From Prorocentrum cordatum (Eukaryota; Sar; Dinophyceae; Prorocentrales; Prorocentraceae), in NCBI GenBank assembly GCA_963575745.1, contig CAUYUJ010018885.1, positions 19,078 to 83,077 on the forward strand: a DNA stretch of 64,000 bases. Reading direction: 5' to 3'. The notes under the pieces were generated by a model. The model ran no database searches and was not told the origin of the DNA. It saw only the letters and a list, made by a program, of their open reading frames with translations. Every line of letters begins with the position of its first letter. Within the stretch, counting starts at the first letter, position 1. Positions 37,716 through 47,074 of this stretch are shown here, piece by piece. The translations under genes and the position numbers were made by a program.

Positions 37716-40082
37716 ATGTCGTCCACGGTGGAGAAGTCGCTTGCGGCAGCAGCGCCAGCCATCCAGGCGGCGCTGGATGAGTTTGCGGTCTCGCTCCAGG
37801 CTGTCCAGACCTTCGACGCTATTCTAGCGGCCGTGCAGTCGCACGAAGGCTTGTGCTGGCAACAATCATGCCAAGCGGAGTTAGTCGGAGTCCACCCCCT
37901 CAACCGCCGCGGCCTTGGCGCAACAGCGTCCCAGGCCATCATCAACGGAGGCAACCACTTCAGGTCGGGGTGGTCATTCAAGAAAGCATGCGATGGTGCA
38001 TTCGCTGTTCAGTGCAAGGCGGGCTCCGATTCCAGCAAGGAGATATTCGAGTGGAACGCCAAGAAGGATCGCGTGCAGGGCCTGCAGCCGTGCCACCACA
38101 TGCAGCTGGCGTCGTTCGGAAGTTCCCGCGTGAATTATTTCGTCAGGCTGGTGAAGCAGGGGTACAAGTGCAAGAATAAGCTTGCGGCGCCGTCGGGCAA
38201 ATGCGATCCGAAAGCCCTCGGCGCCAAGCATCCTGGCCTGCGGCTAGCGATGGGGCCAGGGTTGACGTGGACAGTGTTCGCAGAGGAAGTCATCACCGCC
38301 TTCCCGTCCATCGTCAAGGTCGGGCAGACGGCGTTGAACACTAGAGGGGTGTCGGAGGTGAGCGAACTCGAGGGCCTCCTCACGATGGCCAGCTCCTACA
38401 GGGACGGCGTGGAGCTGAAGGGCCTGAGCCAGACGGACGCCTGGGAGCACGCCAGAGAGGAAGCAGTCCTGAATGAGCCATTCTGGAGCCCCTGGAGCAC
38501 CTCCCTCATGAAGCTCGCCCAGTCCGTCAGCGCCGAGCAGTTGGAGGAAGCTCGAGACATCAGGGCTGCTTTGATGCAGGCGCCGAGGGGCGCGACCAGT
38601 CAGTTCGGGCACGTCGGCGGCAGCTTCATCGAGAAGGTTGCAAGCCTTCGCTGGCCCATTGTGGTCCAGCACAGCCGCGTGCGGGCCGGGTTGCTCCTCG
38701 CCCAGCTCTTGAGCCCGTTGGATCAGATTGAGGACGGTAAATGCAAGATGCTGAAAGAGTCGGATGCCGCCAAGCTCGTCCATAAGAACATGGCTGAGAA
38801 GGTCGCCCAAGCGGAGTCCATGATGGACGACGCCAGGTGCATGGTCGACACGGCTGGCATCGACCGCTCTACCGCCATCAAACTCATCGGGGAGCACGAT
38901 GTGAGGCTGATCAATCACCTGCTCGGCAAGGGCAAGAAGTCTGCAGATAATCGGAACTGCGACGACCTCGCGGCTGCTGGCCAGGTCTTCGTCGACGCTA
39001 TGGCCTCCATGGCCGCGACCACCGTCGCCAACCCATGGGCGACCAAGAGCGTGGAGCCCGACACGCCCCCAGCAGGGAGCGCAGAGGGAAGCGAGAGCCA
39101 GCCCCACACGGCGACGCCGAAGGCGGACGTCGGAAGCGAGAGCCAGCCCCAGAGCACGGCGACGCCGAAGGCGGACGTCTCTAGGCAGAGCTTCGAGGAG
39201 GTGAAGTCGCCTTCCTATCAGCTCTCGCAGCTCGGCTATTCCCAGGGGGCCGTCATCAAGCCCAAGAAAGCAATTCTCCCCAAGAAGGGCAAGGTGCAAT
39301 GCCAGGTGTGGAAGATCGCCAAGATCGACGACCAGGGAGCGGTCCTCATGCCAACTGGCGTCTTTTTTGAAGACGAATGCATTACCGCGCAGCTCGGCGA
39401 CCTCAAGACTAACTGGTCGACCACCAACGCCAAAGTTCAGGAGAGCATCGAGTTCTTGCTGTACACCCCAGGGAACTGCCACCAGTGGAGGGTGGATGCG
39501 ATGAAGGCGCGGATTATCTTAGGCATCGACTCCCTCACTGCACTCGGTGCCTCATCACATGATGGACTCCGCGTGTATGCGAACCCGTACGCAGTTCAGG
39601 CCACCAGGCGCTTTGCCAAGGGCGAGCTCAAGCTGGTCCCGACTTCGAAGGTCGTCAAGGAGCGGCCTGCAGGCGAGCCTTCAGAGAAAGGCGTCGACTT
39701 GGGCACCCTGATCAGTGACCCGCCGACTGCGTTTAGCATCCACGCCAGCTTCTCCCACGGCAAGGAGAGCGGCGACTTCTGCCCGCCTTTCTGGGCAGTG
39801 GAGACCGCCAGCACCAAGGGTGCAGGCAACATGTGCATGACGAAGACCAAGGTGCCGATGGTGAGCATCACCGCGGTCTCGGGGGACTACTTGGTAATTC
39901 CAACGATGCATAACACCTCGGTCATCACGGCGGGCTCCATGGTGCTCCTCGCCCCCGAGCCGCTTCAAAAGAAAGCTAGGACGTCGTGGGAGCTGAGTTG
40001 CGCGCAGCCTCAATGGTGCCAGGCGGTTGCGGCTGCAGCTTTTTTCCTGTGCGCAGGAAGCACATGTGGTTCGTGTTTATGA
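37716..40082 (+). CDS. Element 1 gene A, unknown protein (788 aa)
   Basis: Intronless ORF from ATG at 37716, the first ATG in frame after the leader relict. Product not recognised. The N-terminal ~130 residues have Gln/Cys-rich patches (CWQQSCQAELVGVHPLNRRG). The centre (about 250-420) is helical and charged. Near residue 455 a near-duplicate SESQPHTATPKADV / SESQPQSTATPKADV repeat forms a linker. The C-terminal half (about 510-760) looks globular and contains KKGKVQCQVWKIAKIDDQGA. The last ~30 residues are hydrophobic and Cys-rich (CAGSTCGSCL) and could be read-through into former 3' UTR. No catalytic motif or signal peptide is evident. As the first gene of the element it is probably an accessory transposition or DNA-binding protein, by context only. 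Confidence 0.85.
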   Translation: MSSTVEKSLAAAAPAIQAALDEFAVSLQAVQTFDAILAAVQSHEGLCWQQSCQAELVGVHPLNRRGLGATASQAIINGGNHFRSGWSFKKACDGAFAVQCKAGSDSSKEIFEWNAKKDRVQGLQPCHHMQLASFGSSRVNYFVRLVKQGYKCKNKLAAPSGKCDPKALGAKHPGLRLAMGPGLTWTVFAEEVITAFPSIVKVGQTALNTRGVSEVSELEGLLTMASSYRDGVELKGLSQTDAWEHAREEAVLNEPFWSPWSTSLMKLAQSVSAEQLEEARDIRAALMQAPRGATSQFGHVGGSFIEKVASLRWPIVVQHSRVRAGLLLAQLLSPLDQIEDGKCKMLKESDAAKLVHKNMAEKVAQAESMMDDARCMVDTAGIDRSTAIKLIGEHDVRLINHLLGKGKKSADNRNCDDLAAAGQVFVDAMASMAATTVANPWATKSVEPDTPPAGSAEGSESQPHTATPKADVGSESQPQSTATPKADVSRQSFEEVKSPSYQLSQLGYSQGAVIKPKKAILPKKGKVQCQVWKIAKIDDQGAVLMPTGVFFEDECITAQLGDLKTNWSTTNAKVQESIEFLLYTPGNCHQWRVDAMKARIILGIDSLTALGASSHDGLRVYANPYAVQATRRFAKGELKLVPTSKVVKERPAGEPSEKGVDLGTLISDPPTAFSIHASFSHGKESGDFCPPFWAVETASTKGAGNMCMTKTKVPMVSITAVSGDYLVIPTMHNTSVITAGSMVLLAPEPLQKKARTSWELSCAQPQWCQAVAAAAFFLCAGSTCGSCL

Positions 40083-40324
40083 GCCTGCGCCGTCACCGCG
40101 GCCTGGCAGCCGCCCCTCGCCCTACCATTCCTTGTCCACCCTTGCTCATTCCTACTTCCTTCCAGAGCTTCAGGGGGGACCTCATACCATCCTCCCACGC
40201 TCCCTTCAACCCTCCGATGCCGGATTGCTGAAGTCCCGCATGCGAGCTGTGGCGACCGCCCGCAGGCTCCAAGATGCAGCTCGAGAGCTCCCCATCTGGC
40301 AGTTTGGCGCAACGCTGCTCCGCT

Positions 40325-40530
40325 CGGTGGAGGATGATCGAGCCCTCTTCCTCGTCCTCCTCCTCCTCCTCCTCATTGTCCTCCTCCTCCTCCTCGTCCT
40401 CCTCCTCCTCCTCCTCCTCATCCTCGTCCTCCTCCTTCTCCGCCCCCTCCTCCTCCCCCCCCCACCCCCCCAATTCCCCTTCCCCCCCTCCTCCTCCTCC
40501 TCCTCCTCCTCCTCCTCATAATCATGCCTC
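40325..40530. repeat. (TCC)n array
   Basis: Pyrimidine trinucleotide array in the gene A-gene B spacer, with C-runs at about 40455-40470. Confidence 0.93.
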
Positions 40531-40635
40531 CTCCCCCTCCTCCTCCTACTGCCTTTTACGGCAAATGTAATATCACAGCATGTGTCATGATGTATGCGCA
40601 GTACGTGTCTACGAGCACATGATCGCTGGGAATGC

Positions 40636-40795
40636 AGGGTTAGGGCCTGTAGGGTTAGCAGGGCATGTAGGGTTGGAGTCTGTAGGGTTAGGGTATGTGG
40701 GATTAGGGTATGTAGGGTTTGAGTCAGTAGGGTTAGGATCTGTAGGGTTAGTAGGGCCTGTAGGTTTAGGGTATGTAGGGTTAGTGTATGCATGA
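40636..40795. repeat. Degenerate telomere-like repeat
   Basis: About 160 bp of GTAGGGTTAGGGTATGTAGG-type units related to the plant/algal telomere repeat TTTAGGG, upstream of gene B. Too degenerate to be a telomere end. Confidence 0.75.
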
Positions 40796-40911
40796 CTAGG
40801 GCCTGTAGGCTTGGGCGTCTCCACCCAGACGACTATGGAACGCATTCTGGTCAGGAGTCAACAACTTGGCAATGCGAACAGTTGACAGGCCCACCACTCA
40901 GCGTTGCCATT

Positions 40912-40933
40912 TCCCCAGCCATTTGGGCTCTGC
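40912..40933 (+). other. Relict spliced leader 2 (diverged)
   Basis: TCCCCAGCCATTTGGGCTCT plus GC matches the leader at 16 of 22 positions and lies 30 nt before the ATG of gene B. Weak alone; position supports it. Confidence 0.65.
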
Positions 40934-40962
40934 GCTTTCCTGCGCCAGCGTTCATCCACAAA

Positions 40963-41700
40963 ATGTGTGGCTCTTTCGATTGTCAGTTCAGCATGGATGC
41001 CGCTCTTCCTCTTGAGATTTCGAAGACTGTCTCGATCTCTGCTGTCACCGCGAAAGGCAAACCTTGGCTTGGCGCCAAGATGCACACGATCGACCGAACG
41101 GATTTCGTCGAGCTCACGAAGGGCGACAATGAGCTCACGGCATGGTTGACAAACTACCGCGCCTACGACAAGAGGGTGAGCAGCGTCGTCGAGGAGCTGA
41201 GGTGCTTGCAGGTCTCTGCTTCCAAAGCGGCACTTGGATATGTGGACAAAAGTTCCGAGAACAAGTCCGAGTACAGGCAGCGGCTCGAAAGCAAGGCGCT
41301 GCGTAGGTTGCAGGAAGGCTCCCAATCACCGTTCGTGGACGTCGTCCTACCGCACATCGAGTACGACGGCGTCAAGGTGAAAGAGGTGCACACGACTATG
41401 CCCCTCAACATTTCCTCTTCAGCGTCAACCGCTCTCTGCGAGCTGAAGGAGAACGCCTTGGTGTGGGTCTACCACAGGGTGCAGAGCTTTGAGTTTTCGG
41501 ATGATCCCGCCGAGAAGTCCAAACCCATCGACAAGCCCATCGAGGAGGCTGGCCAGGGGCGCTCTGGCCGTGATCGTTCGAAGAGGTGCTTCGCTGAGGT
41601 CTCTACCGAACCAGACGGCTCGTTGCTTTTCAAGCGCGTCCGCGCTCGGACGTCAGGCAGCAGTGGCAGTGGGACGTCGGGCAGCAATGGGAAGAAGTGA
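40963..41700 (+). CDS. Element 1 gene B, unknown protein (245 aa)
   Basis: Intronless. I choose ATG at 40963 because it is the first one after the leader relict. The frame stays open upstream to 40792, but that part is telomere-like repeat. ATG at 40993 is an alternative. Begins MCGSFDCQFSMDAALPLEIS. The middle is mixed alpha/beta (LTNYRAYDKRVSSVVEELRC). The tail is basic (GRSGRDRSKRCFAEV, FKRVRARTS) and ends in a Ser/Gly-rich stretch, suggesting a nuclear protein. No known domain recognised. Confidence 0.8.
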   Translation: MCGSFDCQFSMDAALPLEISKTVSISAVTAKGKPWLGAKMHTIDRTDFVELTKGDNELTAWLTNYRAYDKRVSSVVEELRCLQVSASKAALGYVDKSSENKSEYRQRLESKALRRLQEGSQSPFVDVVLPHIEYDGVKVKEVHTTMPLNISSSASTALCELKENALVWVYHRVQSFEFSDDPAEKSKPIDKPIEEAGQGRSGRDRSKRCFAEVSTEPDGSLLFKRVRARTSGSSGSGTSGSNGKK

Positions 41701-42289
41701 GCAGTTGCAACCGTGGTAGTCCAGCTGTTCTATGCACGTGTCTGCGTCCAGCGTGCCCCTGCCGATGCGTTTCATTTAGGCTCGCGCAGTGGGCGCTCGG
41801 CCTCCGACTTTCTCACGCGTGGGTTTGTGCGCGCGCTAGTCAGGGGGCAGGCGCGACGGGGGACGCAACCAGCTGAGTTTGAAAAGCCCGTTATCAGAAG
41901 CATTTGGTCGCCTGCAGATATCATGCGATACGGCAGTCGACGACGTCGACGGCAGCATGTTATTATATCGTTGTTTGAGGTTGTTGCCATATTGTTGTGA
42001 GTTTGTGTTTGAGCAGGCTGTCGTATAACAAAGTGCAGAACATAACCATATATGTGTATATCATACGCAGTGACACAACATGACACGCAACATGATGGAT
42101 GCGCGGGGCCCCCGCACCACCTGGGCGGGCCACCCCCCCGCCAGCCAGACACATGCAAAGCCCTGCCCTCGGGGGCGGGGGCTCGGGGTCTGGACTCAGA
42201 GGCGCTTCGGATCGCTCGCAGTTGGGCTTCGGGTCGCTTGAGTTTTCGCTCGATCGTTCGCAATTGTCCCGAAGCCCCCCCATGTCCAT

Positions 42290-42455
42290 TTCGACGAACC
42301 TTTTCCAAATTGAAAGGATTCGGCGAACGGAATCAACGGACCTTTTCGAAATTGAAAGGGTCCGTCGAAACGGTTCGACGAACCCTTTCCAAATTGAAAG
42401 GGTTCGTTGAAATAGGTCGACGAACCTTTTCGAAATTGAAAGGACTCGTCGAAAT
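42290..42455. repeat. Four tandem palindromic units
   Basis: About four units of 36-42 bp, each centred on CCTTTTCGAAATTGAAAGG flanked by GTCGAA / TTCGWCG. Each unit is itself an inverted repeat. Located 100-270 bp upstream of the leader relict of gene C. Could be a protein-binding cluster. Confidence 0.82.
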
Positions 42456-42559
42456 CGCCTCTCAGGTGCCTCGCCACAAGCAAGGCTCGGTCGCCTCTCA
42501 GGTGCCCCATCTCGCTGCCTCGCCAAGGGCTGTTTCTATCGTGGGCTTCACAGCTGCTG

Positions 42560-42581
42560 TCTGTAGCCATTTGTGCTCAAG
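42560..42581 (+). other. Relict spliced leader 3
   Basis: TCTGTAGCCATTTGTGCTCA plus AG matches the leader at 19 of 22 positions, 62 nt before the ATG of gene C. Confidence 0.92.
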
Positions 42582-42643
42582 CGAATTTCTCTTGCTCGTG
42601 CATTGCCTGCTTTAGCGCGCCACCTGCTCCAGCACACCCGAGA

Positions 42644-44308
42644 ATGGCTTCGGTGGCGAAGGTGCTCGCAGAACTCAAAGGTACTACATCGGTCATTGCC
42701 GCGAACGCTGGCTTCGGCGAGGACGAGCTGAAGCAGTCTCTCTCGTCTTCGATGTGCTCGCTGATTCGTCAGATCAGCCATCCAGTCATGTCGGATCAGG
42801 CGACCATGCTGTTGGATGCTACGAGGGCGTCCATGTTCTCAGACACCCAAAAGGCCTCCATCATCCAGTGCATCAACAACAAGCTGCTGGGCAGCGTGAT
42901 CAAGACCAGGCTGGGGGCGCAGGAGAAACAGTCTTGGAAGACGAGTGGCTCACTTTTGAACTACTTCACGAAGACCGATTTGGTCGCGCTGGGCGATGCG
43001 ACTACTGCCTACAACAACAGCGCCACGCTAGCCACAGTTGCTGCAAGGCTCGTCAAGGGGGGGTTCGTGAAACCGAGCCCGCCAGCTTGTGCTGATATCG
43101 TCTGCATGCTTGCAACAATGGCTGGCTTCGAGAAGGCATCCTTGACGGACTACTACGAGTCAGTCCAGTGCGTCCCAAAGTTCTTCCAATCAGATTCGGC
43201 GCCTGACCATCTGCAGGTCTTGAAGGAGTGGCCCGACGATCCATCGGAGCTGCCGCCAGCCGTCTACAACGCCATGTATACCGAGGGCGACCCACCGCAC
43301 GCGATCGACCTCCAGACGTTCAAAGTCCATCGGTCCAGTGTGTCGTGCCGTAAGACGAACAAGCATGTGAGGGCGCATATGCAGCTTGCGCCGACACCTC
43401 CTGTTCCCGCGCTTCAGTTGGGCAATTTGTCGCAACCATGCCCTGCTGCTGCGCCTGGCCAGCCGTTCTCTTTCAACATTGGCGCCTTTGTGCAGGCTGC
43501 CCAGTCTTTTGGCATGACTGCTCAACAGGCCTTGCACTTAGGCCTTGCTGGAGCAGGTATGTCTGGCGCCGATGCTTTTCCTTTTGGCTGTCGCAGGGGT
43601 GCCGCGCGTGCGCGCGCACCTGGACTTTTCGCACCTCCAGCAGCGCAGGCCGCTGCGGTCCCGCCCGCCCTGCAGGATGCTGTAGACGAGGAAGAGTTTG
43701 GCGACGCAGGAATGCCTGCGCCAGCGCACGCAGCCGAGGGCGGCTCAGCTGACCTGGCACTTGCCCCACTTGAGCCCCCACCCACGCCAAGCGAAGCTGC
43801 ACCTGCAACGAGTGCTGGCCATGCGGGCGTCGCTTTCGGTAACGTTCTGCACGAGATCGCCCCGCAGACCAAAGGCCCCAAACCAGCTGGGATCCTTGGC
43901 GGCGCGGCCCCGTCTCTCGACAAGATGGAGGCAGATCATGCAGCAGTGCTCGCCAAAGCGGCGGCTGCTGCTGCAGCTGCTAAGGGGGACGCTGCGAAGG
44001 AGGCTGCTGCCGCCCCTGGTGGCAAGAAGAGGCCCAGGACCGCCGCTGGCGGTTCTGTGAACAAGAGGCCTGCAGCCTTCAAGCCGCCAGGTGCTGCGCT
44101 GCGTGCATCTGACAAGTACCCGCCAATGCCGACCAACGGAAGTGCAAACTACTTGGACGGCAAGGTGCTGCCTTCAGACACGAGGCAGTCCTGGAGGGTC
44201 TGGCCTGATAGGTCGGTTCCTGCCCGCGAGAGGAGCGTCCCATTTGGCAGCTCCAAGCGTGAGTCGTTCAAGCAGGCATGCAATTTAATTAAACTCGCAT
44301 CTAAGTAA
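42644..44308 (+). CDS. Element 1 gene C, unknown protein (554 aa)
   Basis: Intronless, from the first ATG after leader relict 3. Residues 1-230 are globular (GEDELKQSLSSSMCSLIRQI, GSLLNYFTKTDLVALGDATT). About 240-480 is Ala/Pro-rich linker. A Lys/Arg patch (GGKKRPRTAAGGSVNKRPAA) near 465 looks like a nuclear localisation signal. The last ~60 residues form a compact module: NYLDGKVLPSDTRQSWRVWP then RERSVPFGSSKRESFKQACN. This has the outline of a small DNA-binding fold (strands followed by a helix, AP2-like by inference). Probably the element's DNA-binding accessory protein; this is context plus shape, not a recognised family. Confidence 0.83.
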   Translation: MASVAKVLAELKGTTSVIAANAGFGEDELKQSLSSSMCSLIRQISHPVMSDQATMLLDATRASMFSDTQKASIIQCINNKLLGSVIKTRLGAQEKQSWKTSGSLLNYFTKTDLVALGDATTAYNNSATLATVAARLVKGGFVKPSPPACADIVCMLATMAGFEKASLTDYYESVQCVPKFFQSDSAPDHLQVLKEWPDDPSELPPAVYNAMYTEGDPPHAIDLQTFKVHRSSVSCRKTNKHVRAHMQLAPTPPVPALQLGNLSQPCPAAAPGQPFSFNIGAFVQAAQSFGMTAQQALHLGLAGAGMSGADAFPFGCRRGAARARAPGLFAPPAAQAAAVPPALQDAVDEEEFGDAGMPAPAHAAEGGSADLALAPLEPPPTPSEAAPATSAGHAGVAFGNVLHEIAPQTKGPKPAGILGGAAPSLDKMEADHAAVLAKAAAAAAAAKGDAAKEAAAAPGGKKRPRTAAGGSVNKRPAAFKPPGAALRASDKYPPMPTNGSANYLDGKVLPSDTRQSWRVWPDRSVPARERSVPFGSSKRESFKQACNLIKLASK

Positions 44309-44599
44309 GTTCGTAGACTGTGCAGTTCAGGGCACGTTGCTTTGGATATCCAGCTTTTGGGTTAGCATGCTTATATGTAGTGTCAGCTTGGCTTCAGTCA
44401 TGAGTGAATAAGGGGTTCAAGAGGTGGGTTCGTGTTGGCCGAGCTGTCATCGCAGGTGCATGCTTCGCTGTTTCCATGTGCCAGCCGCCGCTGTCGTGCG
44501 TGACAAGTGTAATGCTCAGCGCTTCTGCCTCCCAGCGCTGGGACTTGGGGAGTCCTGTTGCACGACTGATTGGCGATCGTACCCGACATCAATGCGCAA

Positions 44600-44690
44600 G
44601 CAAAAACAACAACACCAACAGCAACAACAACAACAACAACAACAACAGCAACAGCAACAGCAACAGCAACAACAACAATAACAGCACCAA
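44600..44690. repeat. (CAA)n array
   Basis: ACAACAACAG-type trinucleotide array in the gene C-gene D spacer; the Gln/Asn/Thr ORFs are artefacts. It is followed at 44840-44980 by a short block of the GGCCCCAAGAG-type repeat. Confidence 0.95.
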
Positions 44691-45013
44691 CCACAACATA
44701 TTGTACTGGAATGGTCGGCTTCGCATTGTCTTGCATTGCATTGCGCCACATAGACAGCACCTAACTCACTGCTTGGGGCCCACGCACACATCGCAATACA
44801 ACGCGGCAGACGTCGACGCCATGAGCCCGTACTTGAGATATCCACAGACGGCCCAGGACGGCCCCAAGAGAGTCACCATGACGCACCCCCCATAGACGGC
44901 TCAAGAAGACCCCCGAGGGCCCAGGACGGCCCCATAGGCGGCTCAGGACGGCTCCCGAGAAAGTTTCGGGAGGCCAAAGGTTGGGTCTCCTTTCCGAGGC
45001 GGCCCGACCCAGT

Positions 45014-47074
45014 ATGTCAAACATGTCCGTAGCCATGGAGCGTGCTCAAAAGTTGCAGCGCTTGCACAGCATCAGGCATGAGTTGCCTCACGTCAGTAAG
45101 CGAGCCCTAGCAGCGTTCTGTTCCAAATCCAGACGGGACGAGTTACCATACATATCAAGTACCGGAGATGTCCGAGCCGCTCGAGACATGGACGCTCTAC
45201 AGCTCACGCCGTATGGGCCCACCATTGTGCGAGCGGACCTGGAGATGAAAGATGGCAGGAGGTTCACCCCCGAGGTTGTGAATCCTCTGGCGTACTTGTA
45301 CGCTGCGGCCAAGTGCCAGAGATTTGCAGACATCTTGGAGGAAACGCATTCGCGGTCGCCATGTTCTGTTTCTAGGCCGTGGGGGCTTGTGTTCTATAGC
45401 GACGAGTGCAAACCAGGCAACAAGCTCAAGCAGTTGAACAAGAGGGCGGTGCAGAACGTATACTTCAGCGTCCTCGATTTTGGACCGTGGGTGCTGTGCA
45501 AAGAGGATATGTGGCTATGCTTGGCAAGTGCTCGGGCACTGGACATCAGCCAGTGCGAGGGTGGCATGGCCCAGCTGATGGGGGCACTGCTGAGGCTGAC
45601 GTCACACGATGGCCACGACCTGAGGCTTGCGGGGATCACGCTGGATCTACCTTCAGGCAGAAGCTTGAGAATTCATGCGAAGATTTCGTGCCTTCTGGGT
45701 GATGAATCAGGATTGCATTCCATGTGGATGAGCAAAGGGTCCTCAGGTGTCAAGCCATGTCTTCACTGCGCAAACGTGGTTAACAAGGGGTGGGTGGGTG
45801 CTGACTTCATGGAAGGCTCTATGTTCAAGGACTACACGCAGGTCCATTCTTTGCGTGAGTGTGTCCCGCACACCAAGGAGACCATCGTCGCCATGATTGA
45901 TCGGCTCGCTGCAGATGCAGGGGTGGTGAACAAGGGCACGCTGGCCGAGAGGGAGAGGCTCTATGGATGGGCCCACTCTCGCCACAACATGCTCAACGAC
46001 CGAGTTCTGCGACCGCTACTGGACCCAGCGCGCCAGAACACTTACGATTGGGCCCACAATATTTTACAGGGGCTCTTCCAGCAGGCAACGTTCAAGCTGA
46101 TGAAGGAGTTGAGGACCTCGAACATCACTGCAGCACACATCCATTCGTACTTCGAGAGCTTCGTGTTCCCCGGGAGGCTCAGCTCCAAGGGGGTGACAGG
46201 TCAGGAAATGTTCTGCAAGAAGAGGGCAAAGACGAGCTGGGAGGCCGAGTACTTCAAGTGCTCGGCGTCCGAAGCTCTATCTGCTCACAGCGTGCTCGCC
46301 CACTATTGCAGGACCGAGGTCATGGCAAGAGGTCTTCACGTGCCAGCCTGCACTGCTTTCGTGTCTTTGTCGGTTGTGATTCATATGCTTTTTCATGGCC
46401 ACAAGGTTGGCTTGACGAGTGACGTGCTTGAAGCAGCAACCTCTCATTTTGCAAAGAATTGGACTGCCGCGTTCGGCACGTCCGATATCCTTTGGAAGTT
46501 CCACGGGATGCTCCACCATTCGGAGTACATCGATCGGTACGGATTCTGCCCGCACACGCTCACCGTAGAGCGCAAGCACAAGACTGTGCTCAAATATGCT
46601 GAAGATTTCACGGAGGACACAAGCCCTGTCATAAGGGAGGTTTTGTCCGAGAGTTTCCACCGCTTTAGCCATGCAGATTGGCTTGACCTTTCCGCTCGCC
46701 TCCTTGGGGCGACCATGGCCAGCAAAAAACTTGCTGGCTTTCTGGACGCAACCCTCGGCCAGGTAGAACACAAGTCTTCGTCGAGGGCTAGGTTTAACAA
46801 GTACGACGTTTGCTTCATTGGCGATGTTGTAGCCTTGCGTGAAGGGCCCAATGCATGGTCATTGGTGAGGGTCATCTTCTTGGCTAGCAGTGCGGGTGTC
46901 TGCTTCGGGGCGGTGCAGCCATACGCTCGCATTTCACAAGATGTGTGGTCCAGTTGTTGGCAAGAGCATGGCGATGCGTTTCTTACATCGCTCGATGATT
47001 TTTTGGAGGTTCTCATTTGCAGGGAAAGCGGTGGCATTACCACTGCGTTGCACACCTTGTCCCTCGCAAAATAG
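45014..47074 (+). CDS. Element 1 gene D, DDE-type transposase (candidate)
   Basis: Intronless, 686 aa from ATG 45014; ATGs at 45023 and 45035 are alternatives, the last lying inside the leader relict. Features numbered from 45014: LVFYSDECKPGN (Asp ~130), LGDESGLHSMWMSKGSSG (Asp ~230) followed by KPCLHC (Cys ~249 and ~252, zinc-type pair), then KFHGMLHHSEY (~495) and TLTVERKHKTVLKY (Glu ~519). The Asp, Asp + C-x-x-C, H-rich block, Glu order matches eukaryotic RNase-H-fold transposases of the CACTA/Plavaka/KDZ-like group. Assignment within that group is not possible by eye. It is the last gene of the element, and its frame appears intact with no internal stop, unlike the transposase of Element 2. 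It would cut and join the element ends. Confidence 0.72.
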   Translation: MSNMSVAMERAQKLQRLHSIRHELPHVSKRALAAFCSKSRRDELPYISSTGDVRAARDMDALQLTPYGPTIVRADLEMKDGRRFTPEVVNPLAYLYAAAKCQRFADILEETHSRSPCSVSRPWGLVFYSDECKPGNKLKQLNKRAVQNVYFSVLDFGPWVLCKEDMWLCLASARALDISQCEGGMAQLMGALLRLTSHDGHDLRLAGITLDLPSGRSLRIHAKISCLLGDESGLHSMWMSKGSSGVKPCLHCANVVNKGWVGADFMEGSMFKDYTQVHSLRECVPHTKETIVAMIDRLAADAGVVNKGTLAERERLYGWAHSRHNMLNDRVLRPLLDPARQNTYDWAHNILQGLFQQATFKLMKELRTSNITAAHIHSYFESFVFPGRLSSKGVTGQEMFCKKRAKTSWEAEYFKCSASEALSAHSVLAHYCRTEVMARGLHVPACTAFVSLSVVIHMLFHGHKVGLTSDVLEAATSHFAKNWTAAFGTSDILWKFHGMLHHSEYIDRYGFCPHTLTVERKHKTVLKYAEDFTEDTSPVIREVLSESFHRFSHADWLDLSARLLGATMASKKLAGFLDATLGQVEHKSSSRARFNKYDVCFIGDVVALREGPNAWSLVRVIFLASSAGVCFGAVQPYARISQDVWSSCWQEHGDAFLTSLDDFLEVLICRESGGITTALHTLSLAK
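45026..45049 (+). other. Relict spliced leader 4 (with internal change)
   Basis: The first 11 bases TCCGTAGCCAT are exact and GCTCAA follows after seven bases instead of four. Located at the 5' end of gene D, in frame, where CCATTT has become CCATGG and supplies an ATG. Confidence 0.7.

Noticed and set aside
40636-40795. Chromosome end (telomere)
   Set aside because: Degenerate units, internal to Element 1, with sequence continuing on both sides.
37716-47074. Bacterial-style operon
   Set aside because: Spacers of 0.7-0.95 kb, a leader relict at each gene, eukaryotic transposon ends and repeats around it.
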